A stretch of DNA of 64,000 nucleotides from assembly GCF_012027305.1 (NCBI RefSeq), contig NZ_SNUF01000001.1, positions 496,001-560,000 of the forward strand. The letters are read 5' to 3'. This DNA comes from Thermococcus sp. MAR1. Lineage in GTDB: Archaea > Methanobacteriota_B > Thermococci > Thermococcales > Thermococcaceae. Shown here one piece after another: positions 9,841 through 18,566 of the stretch (the first letter of the stretch is position 1; every line of letters starts with the position of its first letter). The notes beneath the pieces were generated by a model. The model did not search any database, was not told where the DNA came from, and was given only the letters and a program-made list of their open reading frames with translations. The position numbers and the translations under genes are program-made.

Positions 9841-10425
9841 ATGAGGTTCGTCCTTGATACGAGCATCTTCGTAAACCCAGAGATACGGGACAGGTTCGGT
9901 GGCTCCCCAACTGAGGCCATGAGGACCTTTCTGGGCTACGCCGAGAGGCTCTTCGGGAAGGTGGAGTTCTACATGCCCCCCGGCATCTACCGCGAGGTTA
10001 TGCACTTCGTTGATGAAGAAGAACTCCTCCCGGAGATTGAACTCTACGTGATTAAGAAGCCCCCCAACGTCCACGACATCAAGATTCCTGCCTTTGTGGT
10101 CTACGAGCTGATAGATGACATCAGGAGGAGGATAGACAAGGGACTCCGCGTCGCCGAGAAAGCCGTCCGCGAGAGCGTCATTGAGACTGACAACGTGGAC
10201 AAGATAATCCAGAAACTGAGGAGGAACTATCGAAAGGCCCTCAGAGAGGGCATCGTTGACAGCAAGGAAGACTTTGAACTTATATTGTTAGCAAAAGAGC
10301 TTGATGCGACTATAGTTTCCGCTGACGTTGGCATACTCACATGGGCGCAGAAGATGGGCATCAAGTGGATAGATGCCGCCAACTTCAGGGACGTCCTGGA
10401 AGGCCTCGTTGAGAAAATGGGCTGA
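9841..10425 (+). CDS. RNA-free ribonuclease P homologue (HARP, PIN-domain)
   Basis: A 194-residue PIN-domain protein of the family once called UPF0278 or RNA ligase partner and now HARP (homologue of Aquifex RNase P). The start MRFVLDTSIFVNPEIRDRFG carries the first PIN aspartate (D6). The central helical insertion (DIRRRIDKGLRVAEKAV) typical of HARP is followed by the C-terminal acidic residues in SKEDFELILLAKELDATIVSADVG. Aquifex HARP cuts the 5' leader of pre-tRNA. Most archaea with HARP also have RNA-based RNase P, and genetic work in other archaea suggests HARP is not their main RNase P. ATG at 9841 follows GGTGGTC. A tRNA-Thr gene starts 42 bases after its stop. Confidence 0.87.
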   Translation: MRFVLDTSIFVNPEIRDRFGGSPTEAMRTFLGYAERLFGKVEFYMPPGIYREVMHFVDEEELLPEIELYVIKKPPNVHDIKIPAFVVYELIDDIRRRIDKGLRVAEKAVRESVIETDNVDKIIQKLRRNYRKALREGIVDSKEDFELILLAKELDATIVSADVGILTWAQKMGIKWIDAANFRDVLEGLVEKMG

Positions 10426-10430
10426 GGGAA

Positions 10431-10441
10431 AAATTTATAAA
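10431..10441 (+). promoter_or_regulatory. TATA box of tRNA-Thr
   Basis: AAATTTATAAA lies about 30 bases before the first base of tRNA-Thr, the expected distance for an archaeal promoter. Confidence 0.75.
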
Positions 10442-10466
10442 TGCCGGCCTGCATGGTATCATCGAC

Positions 10467-10543
10467 GCCCCGGTGGCTCAGCCTGGTGGAGCGGCCGCTT
10501 GGTAAGCGGCAGGTCGCGGGTTCAAACCCCGCCCGGGGCTCCA
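10467..10543 (+). tRNA. tRNA-Thr (anticodon GGT), CCA encoded
   Basis: A full cloverleaf can be folded: acceptor GCCCCGG/CCGGGGC, anticodon stem GCCGC/GCGGC with loop TTGGTAA (anticodon GGT), and T arm GCGGG-TTCAAAC-CCCGC. The discriminator is T10540 and the CCA tail is encoded at 10541-10543. No intron is present. Confidence 0.96.
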
Positions 10544-10579
10544 CAACGAAAGACAAGGGGGCGGAGCCCCCTTATCTCT

Positions 10580-10598
10580 CTGTACTCTCAAACCCCCG
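10580..10598. repeat. 19-base direct repeat, copy 1
   Basis: CTGTACTCTCAAACCCCCG occurs here and again, identical, at 11010-11028. In both places a gaaactTT-type palindrome is close by. Confidence 0.85.
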
Positions 10599-10621
10599 GA
10601 GTGGGGCTTCGCCCACGTTAA

Positions 10622-10645
10622 GAAACTTTTCTGGGGAAAAGTTTC
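10622..10645. repeat. Palindrome GAAACTTTT-N6-AAAAGTTTC
   Basis: Nine-base arms are perfectly complementary around CTGGGG. It belongs to the palindrome family also seen at 10987-11009, 58316-58338 and 58587-58610. Confidence 0.85.
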
Positions 10646-10938
10646 ATTAAAACTGACATGCCTTTTAGAGTTGTTAACCTAATTTAGGGGTTTGCTTTAA
10701 ACTCCATCCTCGTGATAGGGGTTTCTTCTCCTTAGCGCCCTTCGGGCGCTGTTTTAAAGTAAACACTCCTTTTAAATTGCCCAACGCAATTGCAAACCCT
10801 CTTAACTGCACCTTTTAAAGAAGCATACCAACTCCTAACTCCTTCTGGACAGTTAAGACTTTTTGGTCAAGCTTTGCGCAAGCAAAGGTTGCTGGGGGGC
10901 TAACGCCCCCACACCCCCAAAACTTTGCCCCACCGAAT

Positions 10939-10957
10939 AAGCTTTTTAGAAAAGCTT
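10939..10957. repeat. Palindrome around AAGCTTTT
   Basis: AAGCTTTT and AAAAGCTT face each other with almost no loop. It is related in layout to the other tRNA-linked palindromes and is followed by a gcctcttccgttaacgctg phrase leading into the next one. Confidence 0.75.
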
Positions 10958-10986
10958 GATCAACAGACGCCTCTTCCGTTAACGCT

Positions 10987-11009
10987 GAAACTTTGCCCTG
11001 CAAAGTTTC
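10987..11009. repeat. Palindrome GAAACTTTGC-CCT-GCAAAGTTTC
   Basis: Ten-base perfect arms with a three-base loop. The 19-base direct repeat begins one base after it. A near copy lies at 58316-58338. Confidence 0.88.
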
Positions 11010-11028
11010 CTGTACTCTCAAACCCCCG
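11010..11028. repeat. 19-base direct repeat, copy 2
   Basis: Identical to 10580-10598. Confidence 0.85.
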
Positions 11029-11292
11029 AAATGGTTACACTCTATATCCTATTCCGTTCCTTCCAAACTGGCGGGAATCAGGCGTACACTCTTAACTTTG
11101 CCTGTGAGGAGGGTTTAACTTTAAAACAGGGGGTTGAACGGGTTTCATTCTTATTCTGGCGTTCTTTGAATGCCTTGAGGCGAGTGAAACACTATTAGAA
11201 TGGCAATTGGGGGGTAAACCGCGTAGAAGACAAGCATTTTAGAATTGCACGCGCTCTTTCCGTCAACGCTTTGCGCCAGCAAAGGGTTGTAC

Positions 11293-11370
11293 TGGTGGGG
11301 CCGCCGGGATTCGAACCCGGGTCACGGGCTCCCAAAGCCCGCAGGATGGACCAGGCTACCCTACGGCCCC
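11293..11370 (-). tRNA. tRNA-Pro (anticodon TGG), CCA encoded
   Basis: On the minus strand the gene starts GGGGCCGTAGGGTAGCC at 11370. The anticodon stem CGGGC/GCCCG encloses the loop TTTGGGA, anticodon TGG. The T arm is CCGGG-TTCGAAT-CCCGG. The discriminator is A, complement of 11296, and CCA is encoded by 11293-11295. A TATA-like element lies upstream at about 11397-11407. Confidence 0.95.
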
Positions 11371-11403
11371 GCCCGCGGTAGGTGCATGGGGAGGTTCCTT
11401 ATT

Positions 11404-11423
11404 AAGCTTTTCGCTGGAAGCTT
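11404..11423. repeat. Palindrome AAGCTTTTCGCTGGAAGCTT
   Basis: Eight-base arms of the tRNA-linked palindrome family. It overlaps the edge of the probable tRNA-Pro promoter. Confidence 0.65.
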
Positions 11424-11537
11424 TTCCTAAGGGACTTCACATCGAGGTTGCGGATGGAGGTCATACCCTGAATTGGCATCTTCAACGGGAGCTACACTCT
11501 TTTGGTCAGGCTTTATCCAAAAGCTTGCTCCGCAGGA

Positions 11538-11547
11538 TTTTTATAAT
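11538..11547 (+). promoter_or_regulatory. TATA box of topA
   Basis: ATTTTTATAA lies about 35 bases before the ATG at 11577, with AAGGTG as ribosome site between them. Confidence 0.6.
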
Positions 11548-11576
11548 CCACCCGCCTATCGCCTCAAGGTGTCGTC

Positions 11577-13730
11577 ATGGTCACGCTCATCATAGCCGAG
11601 AAACCCAACGTCGCGAGAAAGATAGCCTACGCCTTGGCTGAGGGCAAGCCGGTGAGGAAGACCATCGGCAAGGTTCCCTACTACGAGTTCACGCGCGACG
11701 GGAAGAGGATAATCGTCGCTCCAGCAGTTGGTCACCTCTTCTCTCTCGCACCGAAGACTAAAATCTACAGCTATCCAATCTTTGACATCGAGTGGGTTCC
11801 CGTCTATGTGGCCGAAAAAGGAAAAAGCTACGCCAAGGACTACATCAAGGCATTGGCAACGCTCGCCAAGCGCGCCGACGAGTTTGTGGTGGCATGTGAC
11901 TACGATACCGAAGGTGAAGTTATTGGCTACACCGCCCTCAAGTACGCCTGCGGCGTTGACCCGTCAAAGGCAAAGCGCATGAAGTTCTCCGCACTCACCA
12001 AGAAGGACCTCCTCAGAGCCTGGTACAACCTCGAACCGACGATAAACTTCGGGATGGCCGATGCCGGAATAGCTCGCCACGTTCTCGACTGGTACTGGGG
12101 CGTGAACCTCTCCAGGGCTTTAACATCGGCCATAAAGCGTGCCAGCGGCAAGTGGCAGGTTCTCTCCACCGGCCGGGTCCAGGGTCCGACGCTCAAGTTC
12201 CTCGTTGACAGGGAGAAGGAGATTCAGAACTTCAAACCCACACCATACTGGGTAATCAAGATGCTCCTCGAGAAGAATGGCCAGCAGTATACGGCGGTCT
12301 ATGAAAAGGAGCGCATACTCGATGAAAACGAGGCGAAGCGCATCGTTGAGGAGGCAAAAAAGGGCCCGGCCTTCGTCGAGAAGGTCGAGGTCAAGCAGCA
12401 GAACAGGCATCCCCCCGTGCCCTTCGATCTCGGAACCCTACAGAGGGAAGCTTACTCCGCCTTTGGATACAGCCCGAAGAAGACGTTGGAGCTTGCACAG
12501 CGCTTGTATGAGCGCGGGCTCTCGAGCTATCCCAGGACAAGCTCCCAAAAACTTCCCAAGAACCTAAACTTCCGCTCCATTCTCCAGAACCTCGCCAAGT
12601 TACCCGAGTACAAGCCATTCGCCCATGAGCTCCTTGGTAAGGAGCGGCTCAAGCCCGTCGAGGGCAAGAAGGATGACCCCGCCCATCCGGCAATCTACCC
12701 GACGGGTGAACTACCCAAGCCCGGCGAGCTTACCAAGGACGAGGCCAACCTCTACGACCTCATTGTCAGGCGCTTCCTGGCCCTCTTCATGGAGCCGGCG
12801 GTGAGGGAGATTATGAAGGTCGTGATAAACTCCAACTCCCATCGCTTCATTCTGAGCGGTGCAAGAACGGTTAAGGAGGGCTGGCTGAAGGTCTACGGCA
12901 AGTACGTCAAGTTCGACGAGGTAATCCTTCCTGCCTTCAGAGAAGGTGAGCCAGTCAAGGTCCTCCAGATAAAGCGCGAGAAGAAGAAGACGAAACCTCC
13001 AGCCCGCTATTCGCCCGCGGCGGTTATCAAAAAGATGGAGGACCTGGGTATAGGGACGAAAGCCACGCGCGCCCAGATTCTGGAGACCCTCTACAGCAGG
13101 GGCTACATCGAGGGCAAGCGGAAGATAAAGGTCACTCCCCTCGGCATGCGCGTCGTTGAGGCCCTGGAGAAGAACGTGCCTGACATAGTGAGCGTCGAGC
13201 TGACAAGGGCCTTCGAGGAGAAGATGGAGGAGATAATGGCCGGGAAAGCAAAGAAAGAAAACGTCATTGAGGAGAGCAAGAGCCAGCTCATCAAAATCCT
13301 AAAGGTCTTCAAGGAGAAGGAGCTCGACATAGGGAAGATGCTCATGGAGACTACCGGAACCGGGGCGACCACCTCAAAAACGGCCGCCAGAAATGCATCC
13401 ATAAAAGAGCTCAGCGAGGAAGAGGAAAAGGCGGTTAAAAAGGCCGTTGGTGGGGAGGAGAAGAAAGGTCCGCTCGTCATAGGCAAGTGCCCCAAGTGCG
13501 GCGGCGACCTCGTGGTGCGCTACAACAGAAAGACCGGGAAGAGGTTCGTCGGCTGCTCCAACTGGCCGAAATGCAACGTCACATATCCACTCCTCCAGCG
13601 CGGCGAGATAATCCCCACGGGCAAAACCTGCTGTGGCGGCGCCCCCGTGGTCAAGATACGTGAGAGGGGCCGTGAGTACGAGATATGTGTGGACATGAAC
13701 TGCAGGGATTGGAAGAAAGGTAAGAAGTGA
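11577..13730 (+). CDS. topA: DNA topoisomerase I (type IA)
   Basis: Type IA topoisomerase of 717 residues that relaxes negative supercoils by [12 protein letters not shown] passage. Domain order: TOPRIM ([14 protein letters not shown] at 4-17, catalytic acidic motif DYDTEGE at 108-114), topoisomerase arch, and catalytic Tyr318 in [12 protein letters not shown]. Two C-terminal zinc ribbons follow (CPKCGG...GCSNWPKC, then CCGG...CVDMNC) that help DNA binding. A basic, glutamate-rich linker precedes the zinc region. Start ATG 11577. It faces the geranylgeranyl reductase gene, with the stops adjacent. Reverse gyrase at 30261 is the second type IA enzyme here. Confidence 0.96.
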   Translation: MVTLIIAEKPNVARKIAYALAEGKPVRKTIGKVPYYEFTRDGKRIIVAPAVGHLFSLAPKTKIYSYPIFDIEWVPVYVAEKGKSYAKDYIKALATLAKRADEFVVACDYDTEGEVIGYTALKYACGVDPSKAKRMKFSALTKKDLLRAWYNLEPTINFGMADAGIARHVLDWYWGVNLSRALTSAIKRASGKWQVLSTGRVQGPTLKFLVDREKEIQNFKPTPYWVIKMLLEKNGQQYTAVYEKERILDENEAKRIVEEAKKGPAFVEKVEVKQQNRHPPVPFDLGTLQREAYSAFGYSPKKTLELAQRLYERGLSSYPRTSSQKLPKNLNFRSILQNLAKLPEYKPFAHELLGKERLKPVEGKKDDPAHPAIYPTGELPKPGELTKDEANLYDLIVRRFLALFMEPAVREIMKVVINSNSHRFILSGARTVKEGWLKVYGKYVKFDEVILPAFREGEPVKVLQIKREKKKTKPPARYSPAAVIKKMEDLGIGTKATRAQILETLYSRGYIEGKRKIKVTPLGMRVVEALEKNVPDIVSVELTRAFEEKMEEIMAGKAKKENVIEESKSQLIKILKVFKEKELDIGKMLMETTGTGATTSKTAARNASIKELSEEEEKAVKKAVGGEEKKGPLVIGKCPKCGGDLVVRYNRKTGKRFVGCSNWPKCNVTYPLLQRGEIIPTGKTCCGGAPVVKIRERGREYEICVDMNCRDWKKGKK

Positions 13731-14921
13731 TCAAAGCAGCTGCCTGAGGAGGTTTATTCTCCTCGGGCTGAGGATGACCTTCGGATGCTTCAGGAGGGCC
13801 TTGATGACCTCCCCGTAGTCTCCACCCGCTATCTTCTCAGCGTCGGCGCTGTTGAGTACCTGGATGAAGAGGTCCAGGTCTTCATCGGTGAGCTTCTCCG
13901 TGACCTTTCTGACCTTGAGAACCTTTTCGAGCCTCTTTCCATCGGTCTCCCACCATTCTTTGGTGTAGTTCTGGAGGAGCGAAATGTTCTCCTCTTCCAG
14001 GGCCTTGACTATCCACTTGCTCGCTATGGTTCCGGCCTCCATGGCCTCGGCCATTCCGCCGCCGTGCATCGGGTTTACCTGCCTGGCGGCGTCGCCGACG
14101 ACGACCACGTTGTCCTTGGCGAGTTCCTTGACGAAACCACCAACGGGAACGACGCCGACGTTTATCTCGAGGAGCTTCTTTGCTGGAATCTCGTTCTCCC
14201 TCAGCCACTTGTCGAGGTAGTACTTGGCCGTCTGCGGGTTGTCGGAGTTTATGCCTATTCCGACGTTGGCCCTGTCCTCGTCCTTTGGAAAGACCCAGAC
14301 GTATCCCCTAGGGGCTATCTCGTTGCCGAACCAGAGGTGTATCAGGTCCGGGTCGTAGCCCTCGATGAGCATCTCGTACTCGTAGGAGGAATCAAACTCG
14401 TGGGGAGGAGCGTAGGTGTTTATCCCAGCCTTTCTAGCGATGGTGCTTTCCACGCCGTCGGCAGCAACTACAACGTCGGCGTAAATCTCGACCGGCTCAT
14501 CCTCATGCTTGGCCTTGATGCCTGCTATCCTCCCGTCCTTTCTGATGACGTCCAGCGCCTCTGTCCTGGCGAGTACATCTGCTCCAGCCTTGGCCGCGTA
14601 ATAAGCCAGCATCTTGTCGAAGACCTTTCTCTCGAGGATAACGCCGCTGACGTCCTTATAGCGGAGCTCGAGCTCGTACCCGCTGGGCGAGTACAGCTTG
14701 GCACCGTATATCTCGCGGTTGATGAAGCGCCTGTCGTAGGGTATGTCGTACTTCTCAAAGACCTTGATGCTTATGCCTTCGGCACACTGTTTCGGCGTGC
14801 CAATGGCGGGCTTCTTATCGATGAGCAGAACAGAAAACCCGGCTTTAGCAACGTTTCTCGCGACTATGGGCCCGGCGATTCCGGCGCCCACTACAACGAC
14901 GTCGTATTTCATCCCGTTCAC
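13731..14921 (-). CDS. Geranylgeranyl reductase family flavoprotein
   Basis: FAD-dependent reductase that saturates the isoprenoid chains of archaeal membrane lipids. A Rossmann FAD motif ([21 protein letters not shown]) is at the N terminus, the substrate-site CAEG lies near residue 48, and the second FAD motif [22 protein letters not shown] is around residue 280. The GTG at 14921 has the best spacing from GGAGGTG; ATG at 14912 is the alternative. The start overlaps the ferredoxin gene by four bases, so the ferredoxin is a plausible electron donor. SurR lies upstream in the same direction. Confidence 0.93.
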   Translation of the reverse strand: MNGMKYDVVVVGAGIAGPIVARNVAKAGFSVLLIDKKPAIGTPKQCAEGISIKVFEKYDIPYDRRFINREIYGAKLYSPSGYELELRYKDVSGVILERKVFDKMLAYYAAKAGADVLARTEALDVIRKDGRIAGIKAKHEDEPVEIYADVVVAADGVESTIARKAGINTYAPPHEFDSSYEYEMLIEGYDPDLIHLWFGNEIAPRGYVWVFPKDEDRANVGIGINSDNPQTAKYYLDKWLRENEIPAKKLLEINVGVVPVGGFVKELAKDNVVVVGDAARQVNPMHGGGMAEAMEAGTIASKWIVKALEEENISLLQNYTKEWWETDGKRLEKVLKVRKVTEKLTDEDLDLFIQVLNSADAEKIAGGDYGEVIKALLKHPKVILSPRRINLLRQLL

Positions 14922-15121
14922 TCTCCCACCTCCAGGGGTTCAGCGCTCAGTGCGCCCACTGGGCAGGCGGTAATGCATATCCTGCAGTAGATGCACTTGT
15001 CCTGGAAGAATTCCCAGCCGCTCGAATGGACTTCAATTGCAAGCGTCGGGCAGACTCCAGCACAGCCACCGCAGAGATAGCACTTGTCCTCGTTAACCAC
15101 GACCCTTATTTTCTCCGGCAT
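14918..15121 (-). CDS. Ferredoxin with two [4Fe-4S] clusters
   Basis: A 67-residue electron carrier. It shows two complete cluster motifs, [12 protein letters not shown] and [12 protein letters not shown], separated by about 20 residues, as in bacterial-type 8Fe ferredoxins. ATG at 15121 is preferred; TTG at 15136 is also open. The start overlaps the end of surR by 29 bases, and the stop overlaps the reductase start, so surR-fd-ggr looks like one transcript. Supplying electrons to geranylgeranyl reductase is inferred from this coupling. Confidence 0.9.
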   Translation of the reverse strand: MPEKIRVVVNEDKCYLCGGCAGVCPTLAIEVHSSGWEFFQDKCIYCRICITACPVGALSAEPLEVGE

Positions 15122-15815
15122 ATTCGACACCGCCAAGCTTTTGTTTTAGCTTGTCCTCGTCGATTTTGATGGTTCCGTCTTTTATTATTAACGGTACGAA
15201 CCTGTCCAGCTCCTGCGCCTTTACGAGAACCTCTCTCTCCTTGAGGTTGAGCCTGTCGCTCAGCTCCTCGACGGTGGCCTCGCCCGTCAGGAGGAGGTAG
15301 TGCAGTATGGCCAGCTGGGTCATGTCGCCTATCTCCTTGAGGTACCTCTCCTTCAGCTCCTTCATGAGTCTGTCTCGTCTGCTTTCGATGGACTGCAGTG
15401 CCCGGAGTATCTTCTCAAGCTCCGAACTCAGCTCCAGGAACGAGCTGACCATCTCCAGAAGGCTCTCGTGTTCGGTTGGTATGCGGGTCAGGTCAACCTT
15501 GACCTTTTCGATGGGCGTCCCTTCGAGATCAAGGCCACGGTACCAGAAGAGGTTTGGGGTCACCGTGGTAACGTAGGTCTTTGATATGGCTATGTCGTAG
15601 TACTTCCTCGCGGGCCCTATGAATGGCCCTTCCCTTTCGTAGGATTTCAGAATGCCCTCTCGTTCCATTATTTTAAGGTGCTTCGCCACCGCCGTTGAGG
15701 AGACGCTAACCTTGCTGCTGAGGAAGCTGAAATAGCATTCCGTGCAGGTGAGGTGGCTGAGCAGATCGCGCCTCACCTTGTTCCCCAGTATGTAAAAGAT
15801 GTCGGGTTCAGTCAT
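15093..15815 (-). CDS. surR: Sulfur-response regulator SurR
   Basis: ArsR-type winged-helix redox regulator known from Pyrococcus furiosus, where it switches cells between hydrogen production and sulfur respiration. The 240-residue protein has the redox switch CTEC (Cys24 and Cys27) just before the recognition helix region SVSSTAVAKHLKIMEREG, and a C-terminal helical domain with GDMTQLAILHYLLL. It is divergent from pdo, exactly as in P. furiosus, and a perfect extended SurR site lies between them. Oxidation of CxxC by sulfur is known to release DNA. A TATA element for this gene lies near 15846-15856. Confidence 0.94.
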   Translation of the reverse strand: MTEPDIFYILGNKVRRDLLSHLTCTECYFSFLSSKVSVSSTAVAKHLKIMEREGILKSYEREGPFIGPARKYYDIAISKTYVTTVTPNLFWYRGLDLEGTPIEKVKVDLTRIPTEHESLLEMVSSFLELSSELEKILRALQSIESRRDRLMKELKERYLKEIGDMTQLAILHYLLLTGEATVEELSDRLNLKEREVLVKAQELDRFVPLIIKDGTIKIDEDKLKQKLGGVEYAGENKGRG

Positions 15816-15864
15816 GACCTACACCACCCAAATCTGTGACGTAAAGCTTATATAGTGAACATTT

Positions 15865-15881
15865 AACCTTAGGTTGCAAAC
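15865..15881 (-). promoter_or_regulatory. Extended SurR binding site between surR and pdo
   Basis: Read on the minus strand, the sequence is GTTTGCAACCTAAGGTT, a perfect match to the extended SurR consensus GTTn3AACn5GTT. It lies between the divergent surR and pdo starts, where SurR is known to act in Pyrococcus. Confidence 0.88.
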
Positions 15882-15946
15882 CGGAATTGAATTCCACGGA
15901 GAGATTGTAATCCAATCGTTATAAACCTTATGTGGAGGTGTTTGGA

Positions 15947-16627
15947 ATGGGATTGATTAGCGACGCTGACAAGAAGGTCATCAGGGAGGAGTTCTTCTCT
16001 AAGATGACGAACCCGGTCAAGATCATTGGATTCATCGGAAAGGAGCACTGCCAGTACTGCGATCAGCTCAAGCAGCTGGTTCAGGAGCTCAGCGAGCTCA
16101 CCGATAAGCTCACCTACGAGTTCCACGACTTCGACAGTGAGGAGGGTAGGAAGATAGCCGAGCAGTACAGGATCGACCGCGCTCCGGCCGTCACGATAAC
16201 CCAGGACGGCAAGGACATGGGCGTCAGGTTCTTTGGCCTCCCGGCCGGCCACGAGTTTGGGGCGTTCCTTGAGGACATAGTTGACGTCAGCAACGCCCAG
16301 ACGGACCTCATGCCTGAGAGCAAAGAGGAGCTTGCCCAGATAGACAGGGACGTCAGGATACTCGTGTTCGTAACCCCGACCTGCCCGTACTGCCCGCTCG
16401 CAGTCAGGATGGCCCACAAGTTCGCCATCGAGAACACCAACGCCGGCAAGGGCAAAATCCTCGGCGATATGGTTGAGGCCATCGAGTACCCGGAGTGGGC
16501 CGACCAGTACAGCGTTATGGCCGTTCCTAAGATAGTCATCCAGGTCGACGGCGAGGACAAGGTCCAGTTCGAGGGTGCTTACCCGGAGAAGATGTTCATG
16601 GAGAAGCTCCTCGCGGCCATCGAGTGA
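15947..16627 (+). CDS. pdo: Protein disulfide oxidoreductase (PDO, glutaredoxin-like)
   Basis: A cytosolic protein of 226 residues with two thioredoxin-fold units, each with an active-site CxxC: CQYC at 35-38 and CPYC at 146-149. Length and both motifs match the crystallised P. furiosus PDO. It makes, breaks and isomerises disulfide bonds, in hyperthermophiles often with a thioredoxin reductase-like partner. ATG at 15947 follows GGAGGTG. SurR probably controls it through the site at 15865-15881. Confidence 0.95.
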   Translation: MGLISDADKKVIREEFFSKMTNPVKIIGFIGKEHCQYCDQLKQLVQELSELTDKLTYEFHDFDSEEGRKIAEQYRIDRAPAVTITQDGKDMGVRFFGLPAGHEFGAFLEDIVDVSNAQTDLMPESKEELAQIDRDVRILVFVTPTCPYCPLAVRMAHKFAIENTNAGKGKILGDMVEAIEYPEWADQYSVMAVPKIVIQVDGEDKVQFEGAYPEKMFMEKLLAAIE

Positions 16628-16744
16628 GGCCCCCGGTTTTCTACCTTCTTTTGTGATGTTTTTGTCAATGTCCCCCCGATTCTCTGCCCGACTTTTCACG
16701 GAAAAGTTATAAATCCCTCAACCCAGCCCATACCGGGTGGGCAA

Positions 16745-17677
16745 ATGGGGACGAGAATCGGCGGTGTGAACGTCAAATTCAGCGGGGAACTTGACGACGG
16801 TTTTGAAGAAGCTTTCACCGGACTCTTCGCGAGACGCTATCTTCCGGACGTTGGAAAAAGCTCCGGCGATGTACAGGTCATGGTTGAGCGGTTTAAGGGG
16901 GAGAAGTTCAGGGTCTTCAGTGCCGCCTACGACTACATGGGGCGGGACGAATACAAGATAGAATCGGGGACTCCCTCTGCATATGGCAACGAGGCACCGG
17001 TGTTCTTTATCCTTCAGGCCGCTGCAAGGGCCGGCGCAAAGCTGGGCAGGGTTTTTATAACGGACTCCGTTGGAGTGGTGGCCCCCAACGGAAAGGCGAT
17101 TCTCTTCATTGGTTATCCCCACACTGGAAAGAGCACCATGTCAGTCCTTGCAATGGCGGCCGGGATGCCAGTTTTAAGCACTGAGAACACGGTCGTCGAG
17201 GTCAGGGACGGGAGGCTTACCATAGTCGGCGGCACGGACGTCCTCGTCTATGATCCAAGGGTCGAGGGCATTTACGACGTTGAGGTGCCCTACGATGAGC
17301 AGACCCGGAGCGGGTACAGGATAAAGGACCTGCGAAACGATCCCAAGAGGGTGAACCTGTTGAGGGAGGGCGTGGAGATAGACATGATAGTCCTCCTTCA
17401 CGCGGCCTTCAACTGTATGGAGGCGAGCTTCTCCAGGATAAAAGGTAGAAAGGTCAGGAAGACGCTCTGGTACTTCTCAACTGCCCTTATGAAGGGGCTT
17501 GATTACTATGACCCGATGCCACTTCACGTTCCAATGAACGATGAGATAAGCAGAAACCTTCGTCTGTTCCTCGAAACCGCCTCCAGCAAATATTCCGACC
17601 GGATGTTCGAGGCCTTCGGAAACCACAAGACCGTCTTTGATAGGGTCATAGAAATGGCGATGGCGCGGGATGAGTGA
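16745..17677 (+). CDS. HprK-like P-loop kinase/ATPase protein
   Basis: A 310-residue protein with a P-loop GYPHTGKST (residues 123-131) set in the context KAILFIGYPHTGKSTMSVLAM, then LSTENTVVEV. This order resembles HPr kinase/phosphorylase-like proteins, where the P-loop is preceded by a beta-rich N-terminal part. The classical HprK signature is not evident and no HPr gene is near. A TATA-like AGTTATAAA lies about 40 bases before the ATG, and GGGTGGG is the ribosome site. The substrate is unknown; a small-molecule or protein kinase is possible. The CRISPR array begins about 50 bases after its stop. Confidence 0.6.
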   Translation: MGTRIGGVNVKFSGELDDGFEEAFTGLFARRYLPDVGKSSGDVQVMVERFKGEKFRVFSAAYDYMGRDEYKIESGTPSAYGNEAPVFFILQAAARAGAKLGRVFITDSVGVVAPNGKAILFIGYPHTGKSTMSVLAMAAGMPVLSTENTVVEVRDGRLTIVGGTDVLVYDPRVEGIYDVEVPYDEQTRSGYRIKDLRNDPKRVNLLREGVEIDMIVLLHAAFNCMEASFSRIKGRKVRKTLWYFSTALMKGLDYYDPMPLHVPMNDEISRNLRLFLETASSKYSDRMFEAFGNHKTVFDRVIEMAMARDE

Positions 17678-17730
17678 CTTTCAGACTCTATGCCCTCAAC
17701 GCTCATGTTAATTCAAAATAAATCGCCGCG

Positions 17731-18566
17731 CTTTCAATTCTCCTAGAGTCTTATTGCAACATGGGAAGATTTGGTGTGCAATTAATCACTATACGAGTCT
17801 TTCAATTCTCCTAGAGTCTTATTGCAACGCAACTCGTCGTCATCGATAAGGACTTGAACCTTGCTTTCAATTCTCCTAGAGTCTTATTGCAACCACCTTG
17901 TAGACCTTCCCATCCACGTAGACCCTGCTCTTTCAATTCTCCTAGAGTCTTATTGCAACCCATGTTTTTAGCCAATTTAATCGCATGGGATAGCATTACT
18001 TTCAATTCTCCTAGAGTCTTATTGCAACGTAAGGCTTACCCCGCGCCCACTCCTCAAAACTCCCGCTTTCAATTCTCCTAGAGTCTTATTGCAACATACG
18101 CCATAAGTCCGAACCTTCCCCCCACTCCTTCCTTTCAATTCTCCTAGAGTCTTATTGCAACTCAGGTACGTCGAAGATGCTTACCTCGACCTTAAGGCCC
18201 TTTCAATTCTCCTAGAGTCTTATTGCAACACACCTCTCCCCTATTGCATGCCCGCAAAAATGCACTCTTTCAATTCTCCTAGAGTCTTATTGCAACCTTC
18301 TCTTTAAGCTCGTTGAAGGCTTCTTTCTTGAATTCCTTTCAATTCTCCTAGAGTCTTATTGCAACTTTAGCTATTCATACACTTATAAGCTCAAAGTCGC
18401 CTTTCAATTCTCCTAGAGTCTTATTGCAACTGGCAACTTTCGACGTCGATGTCGCAAGCTACAGCTCCTTTCAATTCTCCTAGAGTCTTATTGCAACATG
18501 GAAGAAAAGAGGATAGAGCTTGAGGAGTTCGACGAACTTTCAATTCTCCTAGAGTCTTATTGCAAC
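17731..18566 (-). CRISPR. CRISPR array: 13 identical 30-base repeats, 12 spacers
   Basis: The plus-strand repeat is CTTTCAATTCTCCTAGAGTC plus TTATTGCAAC. On the minus strand it starts GTTGCAATAAG and ends ATTGAAAG, the 8-base handle typical of Thermococcales crRNAs, so transcription runs leftward. Repeat starts: 17731, 17799, 17864, 17930, 17999, 18066, 18132, 18200, 18267, 18336, 18401, 18468, 18537. Spacers are 35-39 bases. All 13 repeats are identical, including the distal one. The newest spacer is the right-hand one beside the leader. Confidence 0.99.

Larger units (their letters stand above)
10544..11292. other. Non-coding region rich in short palindromes
   Basis: About 750 bases between tRNA-Thr and tRNA-Pro hold no convincing gene. 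Composition alternates between AT-rich stretches and short G or C runs. It contains several perfect or near-perfect palindromes listed separately, a direct repeat of 19 bases and recurring phrases such as TTTTGGTCAAG. Similar phrases occur next to the tRNA genes near 58.3-58.6 kb. It may be decayed repetitive or mobile DNA that collects beside tRNA genes. Confidence 0.6.

Noticed and set aside
10815-11021. A 68-codon open frame on the minus strand
   Set aside because: It runs across the palindromes between two tRNA genes, has no ribosome site and reads like translated repeat DNA.
11245-11430. Open frame across tRNA-Pro on the plus strand
   Set aside because: It is the antisense of the tRNA gene; frames of this kind across tRNAs are a common artefact.
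17811-18081. Open frames inside the CRISPR array on both strands
   Set aside because: They consist of repeat units (for example CNKTLGELK) and spacers, not a gene.
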